DNA of 64,000 nucleotides from Neisseria sp. (GCF_030527965.1 NZ_JAUMZU010000009.1:1-64000), one strand, 5' to 3'. Positions 1-9,530 are shown, numbered from the stretch's first letter. Made by a program: numbers and translations. Notes: generated from the letters alone by a model not told the origin.

Positions 1-53
1 ATTTTAAAACAATTAGTAAAGCATGATTTGTCCTAGTTATCTAGGACAGCCCC
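1..53. mobile_element. Probable terminal end of an IS1016/IS1595-family element (rest lies left of the window)
   Basis: Bases 29-48 are a perfect 8-bp inverted repeat (TGTCCTAG / CTAGGACA around TTAT), followed by GCCCC. Read on the minus strand, the segment starts GGGGCTGTCCTAGATAAC, which I recall as the terminal repeat of IS1016-type elements of Neisseria and Haemophilus. If so, the element runs leftward out of the window and its edge is near base 53. No transposase is visible here. A simple hairpin is the alternative. Confidence 0.45.
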
Positions 54-173
54 TTTAAAAAAGACAAAAACTCAATAAAAAGTAAATTTAATAGTACCTT
101 TAAGATTTTCAGGCAGGCTTTTTTAGCAAACTATTCTTTACGAATAAAATTCAAATCACAAACCTAGCACTTT

Positions 174-544
174 TTATATAATCCTCATCTCATGCGCAAT
201 TTTGTGATATTCAATAGAAGGGCCAGGCATGTCCTTATTCAAGGAGGTCAAATACTGCTTTATTACTTCAAGGTAACGATTCTCATCATATAAAGTATTT
301 ATTAAAGATTTAACACTATTTGATAACTCCAACCAAAAATTTCACGTAAGCATCTTTCAAATTTACTGTATGTAAAGTTTTCTTTATTAGCAAATTCATC
401 TAAAATATTTAATAGTAAATTTTGCTGCTCTTCATTAAAATCGTATTCCAAGATAAACCTATCTAACTGTACAGAATCATTATAAGTCATAGAAAGAATA
501 ATATCTTTCATAAGATTAAATTGAAATTTTTCTTTTTCATCCAT
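174..544 (-). pseudogene. Small AT-rich hypothetical gene interrupted by a frameshift
   Basis: The intact 5' part (stop at 302-304, ATG at 542-544) encodes 80 residues, starting MDEKEKFQFNLMK. A second open frame continues directly after it, from about 340 down to a stop at 174-176, encoding a coherent tail that ends in IEYHKIAHEMRII. Adding one base to the five-base A run at 335-339 (T on the coding strand) joins the two into about 123 residues. I do not recognise the family. The small acidic, AT-rich character and the position next to a probable insertion sequence resemble orphan immunity genes, but that is only a guess. The shift could be a real mutation, phase variation or a sequencing error in the homopolymer. 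Confidence 0.55.
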
Positions 545-686
545 TTAGATTTTCCTTTTAATAAAATTATAAAAAATGCAATGTGCCACTATTTTCAGAA
601 TACTAAAATAGTTGATATATTTTAATAATAATAAATATTATTAATAGTAACTATATATTTAATTTCAATAAACAAGAAACAGAAAC
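545..686. other. AT-rich intergenic stretch before the uvrB stop codon
   Basis: About 140 bases, strongly AT-rich, with short TATT/ATAA repeats. It presumably holds the promoter of the small minus-strand gene. No clear terminator for uvrB is seen. Confidence 0.4.
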
Positions 687-2723
687 TCATTCCGCCCCAA
701 ACAACAATCCTTCCTTAATCCCGCGAATCTTATCGCGCAAAACAGCTGCTTCTTCAAACTGTAAATCTCGTGCCGCCTGCTGCATGGCTTTTTCCAGTTT
801 GGCGATTTCTTTTAGAGCATCTTCTTCATTGTGAATTTCGCCGACTTTAACGCCTTTCCCCTTACCTTTCAGACGGCCTTTGCTGCCTGAAGCCTCATCT
901 TCATGGTAGACACCATCAATGATGTCTTTCACTTGTTTTTTGATTTGCTGAGGGATAATGCCATGTTCTTGATTGAAACGGGTTTGTTTTTCGCGGCGGC
1001 GTTCGGTTTCTTCGATGGCGGCTTTCATGCTGTCGGTAATTTTATCAGCATACAGAATGGCGATGCCATTTACATTACGGGCAGCGCGGCCTATGGTTTG
1101 GATCAGGCTGCGGTGCGAACGCAGAAAGCCTTCTTTGTCAGCATCCAAAATAGCGACGAGTGAAACTTCGGGAATATCCAGGCCTTCGCGCAAGAGATTG
1201 ATGCCGACCAGCACGTCAAACAAACCTAAGCGCAAATCGCGGATGATTTCGACGCGCTCTACAGTGTCGATGTCGCTGTGCAGATAGCGCACTTTGATGC
1301 CGAGTTCGCTGTAATAGTCGGTTAGCTGCTCGGCCATGCGTTTGGTTAAGGTGGTTACCAGCACACGTTCGTTTTTTTGAATGCGTTCGTTGATTTCGCT
1401 CATTAAGTCGTCCACTTGAGTGGCAACGGGGCGGATAATGATTTGCGGGTCGACCAAGCCGGTCGGGCGCACCACTTGCTCCACCACCTGCCCCGCATGT
1501 TCTTCTTCGTATTTGGCCGGCGTGGCTGAAACGAAGATGGTTTGCGGCATGATTTTTTCAAACTCGGGAAATTTAAGCGGACGGTTGTCGCGGGCGGAAG
1601 GCAATCTGAAACCGTAATCGACCAGATTTTGTTTGCGCGAGGCATCGCCTTTGTACATGCCGCCGATTTGGGTAACGGTAACGTGGCTTTCGTCGATAAA
1701 CATAATGGCGTTGTCGGGCAGATAATCCATCAGCGTGGGCGGCGGATCGCCTTCTTTTTTGCCTGAGAAATGGCGTGAATAGTTTTCGATGCCTTTGCAG
1801 AAGCCCATTTCATAAAGCATCTCAAGATCGAATCGGGTGCGTTGCTCGATGCGCTGCTGCTCGACCGGCCGATTTTCTCGGGTAAAGAAATCAATGCGCT
1901 CACGCAGCTCGGCTTTGATGCTTTCGCAGGCTCGCAATACGGTATCGCGCGGGGTAACATAATGGCTGGAAGGAAACACGGTATAACGGCCGACGCGCTG
2001 TATCATGCTGCCGGTAAGCGGGTCGAATATGTCGAGACGGTCGATTTCGTCGTCGAACAGGCTGATGCGCAGGGCATTATCCGAGCTCTCAGCAGGATAA
2101 ACGTCAATCACGTCGCCGCGCACGCGAAAGCTGCCGCGTTTGAAGTCCATTTCGCCACGGTCGTATTGCATGGAAACCAATGTGGAAATAATCTCCCGCT
2201 GAGCCAATGTTTCGCCTTCGCGTACGGAAAGTACCATTTGCTGGTATTCGGTCGGGTCGCCGATACCGTAGATGGCGGAAACGGTGGCAACGATAATCAC
2301 GTCGTTACGCGTCATCAGGTTTTTGGTGGCGGAAAGACGCATTTGCTCGATATGCTCGTTAATCGCCGAATCTTTTTCGATAAACAAATCGCGGCTGGGC
2401 ACGTAGGCTTCCGGTTGGTAATAGTCGTAATACGATACGAAATACTCCACCGCATTTTCAGGGAAAAATTCGCGCATTTCGGCATAAAGCTGGGCAGCCA
2501 AAGTTTTGTTGTGTGCCATGATGATGGCCGGCCGGCCGCTTTGAGCGATAACGTTGGCCATGGTGTAGGTTTTGCCTGAGCCGGTTACGCCGAGCAGAGT
2601 TTGATAAGACAAGCCGTCTGCCAAGCCTTCCAACAACCCGGCAATGGCAGTGGGCTGGTCGCCGGCAGGCGGGAAAGGCTGGTGCAATTTGAACGGAGAA
2701 TCGGGATATTGAATCACTTGCAT
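687..2723 (-). CDS. uvrB: Excinuclease ABC subunit B
   Basis: UvrB is the damage-verifying helicase-like subunit of the UvrABC nucleotide excision repair complex. It is loaded by UvrA2 and then recruits UvrC for incision. The 678-residue length is normal. Visible motifs are Walker A GVTGSGKT (45-52), the tyrosine-rich beta-hairpin [10 protein letters not shown] (near 100) that clamps the DNA strand, the DESH helicase motif in the middle, a QTIGRAAR helicase motif VI, and a C-terminal UVR domain (about 635-672) that contacts UvrC. The gene stands alone and is divergent from the lipoprotein gene at 2861, with an inverted DUS pair between the two starts. Confidence 0.98.
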   Translation of the reverse strand: MQVIQYPDSPFKLHQPFPPAGDQPTAIAGLLEGLADGLSYQTLLGVTGSGKTYTMANVIAQSGRPAIIMAHNKTLAAQLYAEMREFFPENAVEYFVSYYDYYQPEAYVPSRDLFIEKDSAINEHIEQMRLSATKNLMTRNDVIIVATVSAIYGIGDPTEYQQMVLSVREGETLAQREIISTLVSMQYDRGEMDFKRGSFRVRGDVIDVYPAESSDNALRISLFDDEIDRLDIFDPLTGSMIQRVGRYTVFPSSHYVTPRDTVLRACESIKAELRERIDFFTRENRPVEQQRIEQRTRFDLEMLYEMGFCKGIENYSRHFSGKKEGDPPPTLMDYLPDNAIMFIDESHVTVTQIGGMYKGDASRKQNLVDYGFRLPSARDNRPLKFPEFEKIMPQTIFVSATPAKYEEEHAGQVVEQVVRPTGLVDPQIIIRPVATQVDDLMSEINERIQKNERVLVTTLTKRMAEQLTDYYSELGIKVRYLHSDIDTVERVEIIRDLRLGLFDVLVGINLLREGLDIPEVSLVAILDADKEGFLRSHRSLIQTIGRAARNVNGIAILYADKITDSMKAAIEETERRREKQTRFNQEHGIIPQQIKKQVKDIIDGVYHEDEASGSKGRLKGKGKGVKVGEIHNEEDALKEIAKLEKAMQQAARDLQFEEAAVLRDKIRGIKEGLLFGAE

Positions 2724-2767
2724 GGCGCATGCCTGATTTGAGGTTCGGGAAAGATAAGATTATAGCA

Positions 2768-2802
2768 AATGCCTGTCTGAAAAAAGCTTTCAGACAGGCA
2801 TT
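2768..2802. repeat. Inverted pair of DNA uptake sequences
   Basis: AATGCCTGTCTGAAA and its reverse complement surround a short loop. The pair lies between two divergent gene starts, so here it is not placed as a terminator and probably serves only in DNA uptake. Confidence 0.85.
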
Positions 2803-2860
2803 ATGCTTTTGCGGCTATAATGCCCTATCTGATTTTAGAATCGCTTTGCAGGAATTTCAA

Positions 2861-3145
2861 ATGAATAAAAGATTACGCATCGGCATTCTGCTTGCTTGTT
2901 GCCTCAGCCTACAAGGCTGCTTGGTTGCCAGTGCGGTTGATTTAGCGGCCACTACGGTGGTAACCGCCGGCAAGATCGCTGTTAAAGGCACTGGTGCGGT
3001 AATCAACGCGGCGATTCCGGATAAAGAGAAAAAGGATAAAAAGGAAAGCGAAAACACTTCGCCGCCACCCACCGGCACAATCAATGCTCGGGAATATCAG
3101 CCCATTCCAGAAGCTGGCAGCAATAATTTTTCAGACAAGCATTAA
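2861..3145 (+). CDS. Small outer-membrane-type lipoprotein (NF038104-like family)
   Basis: The start is placed at ATG 2861 because the residues from there form a textbook lipoprotein signal: MNKR, a hydrophobic stretch, then the lipobox LQGC with Cys20 as the lipidated residue. An upstream in-frame ATG at 2729 would bury this signal. The mature part is about 75 residues. It has a conserved-looking VDLAATTVV segment and a KGTGAVINAAIPD segment, then a lysine/glutamate-rich low-complexity tail. Comparable short lipoproteins occur in Neisseria and Acinetobacter; I know of no assigned function. The last codons and the stop overlap a degenerate DUS. Confidence 0.8.
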   Translation: MNKRLRIGILLACCLSLQGCLVASAVDLAATTVVTAGKIAVKGTGAVINAAIPDKEKKDKKESENTSPPPTGTINAREYQPIPEAGSNNFSDKH

Positions 3146-3168
3146 TATTTTCAGACAAGCATTAATAA
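3129..3168. repeat. Tandem pair of degenerate uptake-sequence units
   Basis: Two back-to-back copies of TTTTCAGACAAGCATTAAT. The first supplies the end of the lipoprotein reading frame (SDKH and the TAA stop). Both differ from the consensus by an A in place of the second G of CAGGC. Confidence 0.8.
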
Positions 3169-3239
3169 CAGAATAAAAATCATCTGAAAGGAAAAACCTA
3201 TTACATTGGTTATCCTTGAACCCGATTCAGCGTTAACTA

Positions 3240-3276
3240 AAATGCCTGTCTGAATATATTTTTCAGACAGGTATTT
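3240..3276. terminator. Inverted DUS pair between convergent genes
   Basis: TGCCTGTCTGAA is followed by a near-perfect complement (one mismatch, CAGGT for CAGGC) and a T run. It sits between the lipoprotein gene and the convergent nitroreductase gene and can act as a bidirectional terminator. Confidence 0.7.
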
Positions 3277-3293
3277 TAGTGAGCAAGTTTGTT

Positions 3294-3956
3294 TTACTCA
3301 ATCCACGCTACAATTTCATCTAAAGGCCGACGCGATTTCGGACGGATTTCTTTGGCCCGATAACCGAAAGTAACCATAACCGACACGCCCCATTCCGCAG
3401 GATCGAACACACCCGCTTCTGCCAAGATGCGGTTCACTTCATCATATTGAAAACCTTCTATCGGGCATGAATCAATGCCGATAAGCGCAGCGCCGGTCAT
3501 CATATTGGCCAACGCGATATAGGTTTGCTTACAAGCCCAATCGAACATGGCACGTTCGTCATCAACAATTTTAATGTCGTCCGTTTGGAATTTTTGGTAA
3601 ACCGCAATAGCTTTCTTCATCTGCTCTTCGCTCAATCCGCGTTTTTCTAGCGCCTCACGTAAAAAAGCAGAATCATAGCGTGCATTTTTCTTCGCTAAAA
3701 TCACCACCAGATGGCTCGCATCATCTACTTGAGTTGCCATGCCCCAGCTTACCGGTTTCAGGGCTTGCCGTAACTCGGGCTGCTGCACCACCAGAAATTT
3801 CCACGGCTCCGAGCCGACCGAGCTTGGCGACAAGCGCGCCAATTCGAGAATATAGTTGAAATCTTCCGCACTGATTTTCTTCGTAGGATCATAAGCGCGG
3901 GTAGCCGCCCGAAATTGAAAGGCCTCCAATACCTGCTCTTTACTGATGTTTGTCAT
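3294..3956 (-). CDS. NAD(P)H-dependent oxidoreductase, nitroreductase family
   Basis: A 220-residue FMN flavoprotein of the nitroreductase superfamily, of the NfsB/YfkO type. These are cytosolic homodimers that reduce nitroaromatics, quinones or similar acceptors with NAD(P)H. Support comes from the N-terminal FxxRxxxRAYD pattern (residues 13-23), the SPSSVGSEPWKFLVV segment near 45-58 that binds the FMN ribityl phosphate, and the C-terminal GYR motif with basic residues (about 200-210). It is a single gene with its own AT-rich upstream region. The physiological substrate cannot be told from the sequence. Confidence 0.88.
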   Translation of the reverse strand: MTNISKEQVLEAFQFRAATRAYDPTKKISAEDFNYILELARLSPSSVGSEPWKFLVVQQPELRQALKPVSWGMATQVDDASHLVVILAKKNARYDSAFLREALEKRGLSEEQMKKAIAVYQKFQTDDIKIVDDERAMFDWACKQTYIALANMMTGAALIGIDSCPIEGFQYDEVNRILAEAGVFDPAEWGVSVMVTFGYRAKEIRPKSRRPLDEIVAWIE

Positions 3957-4105
3957 CTCGCTTCCTTATAACTAGCTTAGCTACTTTATTCCTAATAATT
4001 AAGTAACAAAACAAAAAACTCTTTTTAAACTTCCTCGGCCGTTACTTCTTCTGATACTTCCGACAATGATTTATTACAAAAATCCCCTCTTCTTGTTTCT
4101 CATTT

Positions 4106-5074
4106 CTATTTTGAAAACAAGGTGATTCTTTCAAAAGTCTTTTCATAATTTTCATAAAAGTTAGGTGCTCTTACTTGATTTTCCTTGCCACTATCATAAA
4201 GGCATTTACAAACAAATAACAAGTCTTGGGTGTTCCCATGCAGGGTCATAATTTTACGGGTCAACACCTTTTTAGCAAACATGCGTTTCATAAGAGGCGC
4301 AGAAATGAAAGTCGGTAATTTATAGGGTAAAAGCTCATTCTTATAGTTTTTGAGATTGACTCCTGGACTAGCTACGATTTGAGAAGTTTCACGAATGGCT
4401 TTGACAGCTTCCTTTAAATAATGCACAGAATCCATGAGCATCTCTGCCGCTGCAGTCGTATCTCTAACATCTCCAAACTTGCCCATAACTGAAATGACTC
4501 CAGCATTAATGGCCATATGTAGCCAGATCCATTCCAACATGTCGTAAGGCTGCTCCAATTTAATTTGGCAATCCGCAAAAAGCCGCGCCAACTCCTGATA
4601 GTTAGAAATTGCTGCTTTTTCTTCTCTTTCCAATATAAAGTGGTCAAAGAGACAACATGACAGTTTATTGCCCACGATATTACCGCCAGCAACGGGGTAG
4701 CCTAAGATATAAGGGCGTCCTTTTACCAGCTTTTCAACATAAGAATGGTCTTCCCAAATGCCACAGGCAAAGAGCAGCGTTCCTGAAATACCATCCGCTT
4801 CCAGACTATCAAGCACAGAAGCAATCCCACCCGATGGAACGCTGACAAAGATAAAATCATAATACTTTGCTGAGCCATGTTTCACATGATAAGAATCACT
4901 GTGTTGACCCCCTTCTTTTTCAGTTCGGCCGTCTAGCAAATCTACTTGGAGCTCTCTGATAGATGCCTTTGGGCTGCCTTTTCGAAGATAATGCACCACC
5001 TCATGACCTGACTTTTGAAAAACATAACCATAAATGCTGCCAATCGTTCCCAAACCCACAACTAAAATATTCAT
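4106..5074 (-). CDS. Ketopantoate reductase-like (ApbA/PanE family) oxidoreductase
   Basis: A 322-residue protein with an N-terminal Rossmann motif GLGTIGSIYG (residues 7-16) typical of ApbA/PanE 2-dehydropantoate 2-reductases, followed by an all-helical C-terminal part. It aligns only loosely with authentic PanE, is somewhat longer than usual, and may act on another 2-keto acid. Base composition is clearly more AT-rich than the surrounding core genes, and there are no DUS hairpins around it, which suggests transfer from an AT-richer donor. A decayed membrane-protein gene lies just upstream on the same strand and may have come in with it. Confidence 0.75.
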   Translation of the reverse strand: MNILVVGLGTIGSIYGYVFQKSGHEVVHYLRKGSPKASIRELQVDLLDGRTEKEGGQHSDSYHVKHGSAKYYDFIFVSVPSGGIASVLDSLEADGISGTLLFACGIWEDHSYVEKLVKGRPYILGYPVAGGNIVGNKLSCCLFDHFILEREEKAAISNYQELARLFADCQIKLEQPYDMLEWIWLHMAINAGVISVMGKFGDVRDTTAAAEMLMDSVHYLKEAVKAIRETSQIVASPGVNLKNYKNELLPYKLPTFISAPLMKRMFAKKVLTRKIMTLHGNTQDLLFVCKCLYDSGKENQVRAPNFYENYEKTFERITLFSK

Positions 5075-5170
5075 TTTCTAAACTCTTTCGACTTTTTCTT
5101 GCCGACGGCGCTTTTGGGTAAGCGAGTTAATTTGCAGAGCTTCCTAACTAAGAGCAAAAAGATCTAAAAC

Positions 5171-5480
5171 CTAAGAGATAATATAGATAATAAAACCTAT
5201 CAAGAGGAGCACCCAGTCATTGGTATGCCATTGAAATGGAAAACTAAGACCAAAAACAAGGTTTTCAATAATAAAAATAAAGTTAAGAAAACTTCCAACT
5301 ATCTCTCGCTGAAATTCCTATTTTTGCCTGAGCAATAGTGCCAAATGAATCAAAATATTGGCCAAAAAATTTGGAAAATAGTAGCCCCAAAGAGCCATTC
5401 TGCCTGAAAACAAGTAGCAAAAAATCAATAAAACCAAGTAAATATCGATTATTGCTCAAATATTTGTTACTACTACCAAA
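5171..5480 (-). pseudogene. Remnant of a membrane-protein gene
   Basis: The minus strand has an open frame without ATG from about 5479 that encodes hydrophobic text (RYLLGFIDFLLLVFRQNG) and ends in ARDSWKFS then a stop. A +1 shifted frame starts in the same TTTT run and continues FLNFIFIIENLVFGLSFPF to a stop at 5171-5173. Removing one T from that run fuses the two frames into about 100 residues with two hydrophobic segments. This looks like a transferred, frameshifted membrane protein. The family is not recognised. It lies directly upstream of the AT-rich ketopantoate reductase-like gene. Confidence 0.4.
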
Positions 5481-5492
5481 TTAAATTAAACA

Positions 5493-5527
5493 AAACGCCT
5501 GCCCAATCAAACTTCAGGCAGGCGTTT
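5493..5527 (-). terminator. Intrinsic terminator of nlpD
   Basis: AACGCCTGCC pairs with GGCAGGCGTT around a 13-base loop. On the minus strand it is followed by TTGTTTAA. It lies just past the nlpD stop. Confidence 0.75.
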
Positions 5528-5543
5528 ATGTTAAGAAGAAAAT

Positions 5544-6512
5544 TTAAAATGCAACGTAGTTGGCTGGATTGGCAGGCTTGCCGTCTTTACGCACTTCGAA
5601 ATGCAGCTTGGTACGATCGGCATCACTGTTACCCATTTTAGCAATCGTCTGGCCGCGTTTCACGGTTTGGCCTTCTTTTACAGACAGGCTTTGGTTATGG
5701 CCGTACGCAGTCAGGAAGGTTGAAGTATGCTGAATAATGACCAGATTGCCGTAACCGCGCAGACCCGAACCCGCGTATACCACTTTACCGTCGGCCGCTG
5801 CCACTACCGGCTGGCCTGCGGTACCGGCAATATCAACGCCTTTGTTGGATGAAGTAAAGTTTGTAATCACGTTACCCGCAGTCGGACGCTGCCAAGTAAT
5901 ACCTTCCACGCTACGCACACCGCCGGTAGCCACTGTGGGCGTATGAGCCGGGCCGCTGGCCGGAGAAGACGCTTTAGGAGCGGGAGCTGCGGAAGGAGCC
6001 GGCTGCGGCGCGGCAGATGCGCGGGCGCTGCCACCCGCAGGAGCGGTATAACCGGCCGGTTTCACGCGCAAAGTCTGGCCGACGCTAATATTATTGTCTG
6101 CAAGATTATTCCATGCACGCAGGTTGTCTTGCGTGATGTTGTAGCGTTTGGAGATGTTATATACGGTATCGCCGCGCACAACGGTATGCGTTGCCGCATT
6201 GATGTCAACCGGCGCATAAGAAGGTGTGTAGCTGCCGCCGCTGGAAGTGGTCGGCGCCGGAGACGCGGGCGGCGGCGTGTAAGGCGCACTGCCGGGCGTT
6301 ACGCTGGCACTGCCGGCACTCGGTTCATAAGGAGTTGCGCCATAAGGATTAGATGATGAGGCTCCGCTGCTGCCGGCTTCATTACCGTAACTACCTGCCG
6401 CACCAGAAGAATTGCCTTGCACGACAGGCGCTGCGGGTTGTGTCCATGAACATGCACCCAGCATCAGAGCGATGGCAACCGAGCCGGTACGGATAACGGT
6501 TTTCTTTAACAT
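5544..6512 (-). CDS. nlpD: Lipoprotein with LysM and M23 (LytM) domains, NlpD-type amidase activator
   Basis: A 322-residue outer-membrane lipoprotein acting at the septum. The signal peptide ends in the lipobox LGAC (Cys21). A Ser/Pro/Ala/Gly-rich linker (22-105) follows, then a LysM peptidoglycan-binding domain (about 108-152), a second Ala/Pro-rich linker, and a C-terminal LytM domain (about 225-320). The first zinc-ligand motif is replaced (GVDIAGTAG, no His), as in E. coli NlpD, so it should be a catalytically dead activator of the cell-separation amidase AmiC rather than a hydrolase. The ATG follows AAGGTAAGCAAAG. Downstream of surE, the conserved surE-nlpD order. Confidence 0.93.
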   Translation of the reverse strand: MLKKTVIRTGSVAIALMLGACSWTQPAAPVVQGNSSGAAGSYGNEAGSSGASSSNPYGATPYEPSAGSASVTPGSAPYTPPPASPAPTTSSGGSYTPSYAPVDINAATHTVVRGDTVYNISKRYNITQDNLRAWNNLADNNISVGQTLRVKPAGYTAPAGGSARASAAPQPAPSAAPAPKASSPASGPAHTPTVATGGVRSVEGITWQRPTAGNVITNFTSSNKGVDIAGTAGQPVVAAADGKVVYAGSGLRGYGNLVIIQHTSTFLTAYGHNQSLSVKEGQTVKRGQTIAKMGNSDADRTKLHFEVRKDGKPANPANYVAF

Positions 6513-6659
6513 CTTTGCTTACCTTCTTTGTTTGATTTGGTGGAATTTGGCGCATATCATAATCAAATTGCGCGCTACCCTCAAGTTTTTTACGGCCTTC
6601 CGAACGTCATAACAGTGAATTTTGCAAGATTTTATTTTGTTCAGCCTTTGCTTGCTAAA

Positions 6660-7415
6660 TTAAGACCTGCCTGTGCTTTGCCAAAATCCGGCTACTTCTT
6701 CCATTTGCGAAAATCCGGTTAAATCAATTTGCAACGGCGTCACGGTAATGAAACCTGCCTCGCATTCGGCAAAATCCGTCCCGTCTTCTCTATCGGAAAC
6801 ACCACCTACCGGGCCAATCCAGTAAATCGGTTCGCCTCTCGGATTTCTTGCCGGAACAATGCTCTGCGCATGATGGCGCCGCCCCAACCGCACCGTTTTG
6901 ATGCCTTGAATATCTTCTGCGGCCACGGCAGGAATGTTGACATTCCATAATACCGGCTTTTTCGGCGGGTTGGCGGTCAACCGATCTATCATCATCCAGG
7001 CTGCTTTTTCGGCGGTTTCCCAATAACGGTCGGTTCCGTCGTTAAGCGAAAAAGCAACGGCGGGAATGCCCAGCAGATAGGCTTCAGTGGCGGCAGCTAC
7101 CGTGCCGGAATAAAGCGTGTCATCTCCCATATTGGCGCCGTGATTAATACCGGATAAAACCAAATCGGGTTGAAAATCAGGCAGAGCGTGCAGGCCTAAG
7201 TGGATGCAATCGGTTGGCGTGCCGCTGACAAAATAAAAACCGTTTTCGGCTTCCCTGATGCTCAACGGCCGGTCGAGCGTGAGCGAATTGCTGACGCCGC
7301 TGCGGTTTCGCTCCGGTGCGACAACCCGCACGTTGGCAAACTCCGCCGCAACGCGTGCCAGCACGGCAATGCCTTGTGCCAGATAACCGTCATCATTACA
7401 AATCAGAATATTCAT
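6660..7415 (-). CDS. surE: 5'/3'-nucleotidase SurE
   Basis: A 251-residue cytosolic metal-dependent phosphatase acting on nucleoside monophosphates. The N-terminus [10 protein letters not shown] carries the catalytic Asp8-Asp9 pair, followed by the [11 protein letters not shown] phosphate-binding segment (about 38-48) and the [22 protein letters not shown] motif (about 88-109) that completes the active site. The length is normal for the family. It precedes nlpD on the same strand with a 147-base gap, the widespread surE-nlpD stress-survival arrangement. A perfect DUS hairpin separates it from the polyamine-binding gene upstream. Confidence 0.96.
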   Translation of the reverse strand: MNILICNDDGYLAQGIAVLARVAAEFANVRVVAPERNRSGVSNSLTLDRPLSIREAENGFYFVSGTPTDCIHLGLHALPDFQPDLVLSGINHGANMGDDTLYSGTVAAATEAYLLGIPAVAFSLNDGTDRYWETAEKAAWMMIDRLTANPPKKPVLWNVNIPAVAAEDIQGIKTVRLGRRHHAQSIVPARNPRGEPIYWIGPVGGVSDREDGTDFAECEAGFITVTPLQIDLTGFSQMEEVAGFWQSTGRS

Positions 7416-7464
7416 GAATCTACTTTTTAAAGTTGGTTTGAAATAGATTGTCGTTTGCTAAAAA

Positions 7465-7497
7465 TGTTTTCAGACAGGCATTGCCTGTCTGAAAACA
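7465..7497 (-). terminator. Inverted DUS terminator after the polyamine-binding gene
   Basis: The arms TGTTTTCAGACAGGCA and TGCCTGTCTGAAAACA are perfectly complementary and nearly abutting. On the minus strand a TTTTTAGC run follows. It closes the gene at 7509-8654. Confidence 0.85.
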
Positions 7498-7508
7498 TAA
7501 CGGAAAAT

Positions 7509-8654
7509 TTATTTGCCGGCTTTAAGCTGTTGCCACAAACGGGTTTGCAATTTAACAACCGACGCCGGTTTGGGCAGCACGACAAAACTTTTCGCTTTGA
7601 CTTCCTCACTCGGGAAAATCGACTGGTCGGAAGCATAGGTTTTGTCCATCAATTCCCGCGCGGGTTTACTGGCAGGAGCGTAGGTAACGAAATCGCCGTT
7701 TTTCGCTGCCACTTTAGGATTCAGCGTGTAATTGATGTATTTATGAGCGTTGGCTACATTTTCCGCACCTTTCGGAATCATAAACGAATCAATCCAAATG
7801 CCGACGCCGGTTTTCGGCGTCAAGACTTCCAGATTTACGCCGTTACCGGCTTCTTTGGCTCGGTTTTTCGCAATATTCAAATCGCCGCCGTATCCGATGG
7901 CCACGCACAAATCACCGCCCGCCATATCATTGATATAGCCGGAAGAACTGAAACGTTTGATGTCATCGCGCACTTTACCCATCATTTCAGTGGCCGCTTG
8001 CAAGTCTTCTTCTTTTTCGCTGTTCGGGTCTTTACCCAAATAATTCAACGCCAGCGGGTATTGCTCGGTCGGGCTGTCAAGAAAGCTGATGCCGCAAGAT
8101 TTCAGTTTGGACGTGTATTCGGGATTAAATACCAAATCCCATTCATTATCCGGCAGTTTGTCAGAACCCAAGGCTTTGGCAACTTTGTCTTTATTAATTG
8201 CCAAAGTATTGATGCCCCAGAAATAAGGCACCGCATATTTATTGCCCGGATCGACCTTGGCCATCAAAGTTAACAAATCCGGTTCGATATTGTTGTAATT
8301 GGAAATCAGGCTCTTATCAATCGGCTGATAAGCACCGGCTTTAATCTGGCGGCCGACATTGGCAATGGAAGGCGCAACCAAATCATAGCCCGATTTTCCG
8401 GTTAAAACTTTGGCTTCCAAAGTTTCGTTACTGTCATAAACATCATAGCGAACCTTGACGCCGTTATCCTTTTCAAACTCCGCCACGGTTTCCGGGTCGA
8501 CATAATCCGACCAGTTATAAATATTCAGTTTGCTCGTTGCAGGCGCCGCTATCGCTTTCCCGCCGTTCTCCGACTGGTTTCGACCATCCTGCGAACCGCC
8601 GCAGGCAGCGAGCAACACACCGGCCAAAGCAGAAACCAACAGGGTTTTTTTCAT
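7509..8654 (-). CDS. Spermidine/putrescine ABC transporter substrate-binding lipoprotein (PotD/PotF family)
   Basis: A 381-residue periplasmic solute-binding lipoprotein. The lipobox is LLAAC (Cys18), followed by a short disordered linker. The mature protein begins LNIYNWSDYVDPETVAEFEK, the signature opening of PotD/PotF proteins; the tryptophan and acidic residues there and the GYGGDL and GIWIDSF segments belong to the polyamine pocket. The gene has a clean AAGGACAAACTA ribosome-binding site. No permease or ATPase gene is adjacent, so it must deliver to a transporter encoded elsewhere, as is common for neisserial potD paralogues. The exact polyamine is not predictable. Confidence 0.9.
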   Translation of the reverse strand: MKKTLLVSALAGVLLAACGGSQDGRNQSENGGKAIAAPATSKLNIYNWSDYVDPETVAEFEKDNGVKVRYDVYDSNETLEAKVLTGKSGYDLVAPSIANVGRQIKAGAYQPIDKSLISNYNNIEPDLLTLMAKVDPGNKYAVPYFWGINTLAINKDKVAKALGSDKLPDNEWDLVFNPEYTSKLKSCGISFLDSPTEQYPLALNYLGKDPNSEKEEDLQAATEMMGKVRDDIKRFSSSGYINDMAGGDLCVAIGYGGDLNIAKNRAKEAGNGVNLEVLTPKTGVGIWIDSFMIPKGAENVANAHKYINYTLNPKVAAKNGDFVTYAPASKPARELMDKTYASDQSIFPSEEVKAKSFVVLPKPASVVKLQTRLWQQLKAGK

Positions 8655-9005
8655 TAGTTTGTCCTTATGAAATCAACAAAATATCCCCGACAGCACATCG
8701 CACAGGAGCGTGTAAAAGCGTTTAAGGGCATGCAAAAAATCAACTGATTATTAAAGTCAGCATCTTGAGGCTGCGGCAAAACCGCGATTGGCGCAATTAA
8801 ACGGCAAAATGCCTGTCAATGCAAGCAATTACAACGTAAAGAGCAACATTTTTTAACAATTTTCCGCATTCTGCAACCAAAATGACAAATCCCGTTTTGC
8901 ATGATGCCTTTTCCGTCTCACCGATGAAAGCAGGCAGGCTTTTCAGACAGGCCTATATATGGGAAAATCGTGCAGTTAATTTACCTACAGAAAAGGGCGA
9001 CAATA
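8655..9005. other. Intergenic promoter region between divergent genes
   Basis: About 350 bases between the polyamine-binding gene and rppH. It holds one truncated uptake sequence (TGCCTGTCAATG near 8811) and one degenerate DUS (TTTCAGACAGGCCT near 8940), 50-60 bases before rppH. No other gene or conserved site is seen. Confidence 0.5.
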
Positions 9006-9530
9006 ATGCTGGACAGAGAAGGATATCGCCCCAACGTCGGCATCGTTTTAATCAACGAGCACAACCAAGTGTTCTGGGGAAAACGGGTGCGCGAGCATTC
9101 GTGGCAGTTTCCCCAAGGCGGCATCAAACCGGGCGAAAGCCCTGAAACTGCGATGTATCGCGAGCTGCTGGAAGAAGTCGGCCTGTTGCCGCATCATGTG
9201 AAAATTTTGGGCCGCACGCGCGATTGGTTGCGCTACGACGTACCGAGCCACTGGGTTCGCCGCGAATGGCGCGGCTCCTACCGCGGGCAAAAACAGATTT
9301 GGTACCTGCTCCAATTGGTCGGCAGAGAAAGCGACGTGCACTTGCGAGCCACCAGTCACCCGGAATTCGACGGCTGGCGCTGGCACCACTACTGGGCACC
9401 GATTGATGAAGTGATTGATTTCAAGCGAGACGTATACCAAAGCGCATTGAGCGAACTTTCCCGCTTTCTGCGCGGATTGGAAAGTTTGGAACATTTCAAC
9501 CGCCAGCAATTAGAAAACCAGCAAGACTGA
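9006..9530 (+). CDS. rppH: RNA pyrophosphohydrolase (Nudix)
   Basis: RppH removes pyrophosphate from 5'-triphosphorylated RNAs and so triggers RNase E-dependent decay. The start chosen, ATG 9006, gives [15 protein letters not shown], the conserved N-terminus of the family; an upstream ATG at 8970 adds 12 non-homologous residues. The protein is 174 residues. The Nudix box runs [22 protein letters not shown] (about 38-59) with the metal-binding glutamates, preceded by WQFPQ. RppH-type WLRYDVP and [11 protein letters not shown] segments follow. It ends at a DUS hairpin shared with the convergent transporter. Confidence 0.96.
   Translation: MLDREGYRPNVGIVLINEHNQVFWGKRVREHSWQFPQGGIKPGESPETAMYRELLEEVGLLPHHVKILGRTRDWLRYDVPSHWVRREWRGSYRGQKQIWYLLQLVGRESDVHLRATSHPEFDGWRWHHYWAPIDEVIDFKRDVYQSALSELSRFLRGLESLEHFNRQQLENQQD

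Noticed and set aside
1842-2579. 245-codon plus-strand frame opposite uvrB
   Set aside because: A shadow of the uvrB reading frame with no ribosome-binding site or protein motif.
2768-2802. Terminator for uvrB or the lipoprotein gene
   Set aside because: The hairpin lies upstream of both divergent genes, so only its uptake-sequence role is supported.
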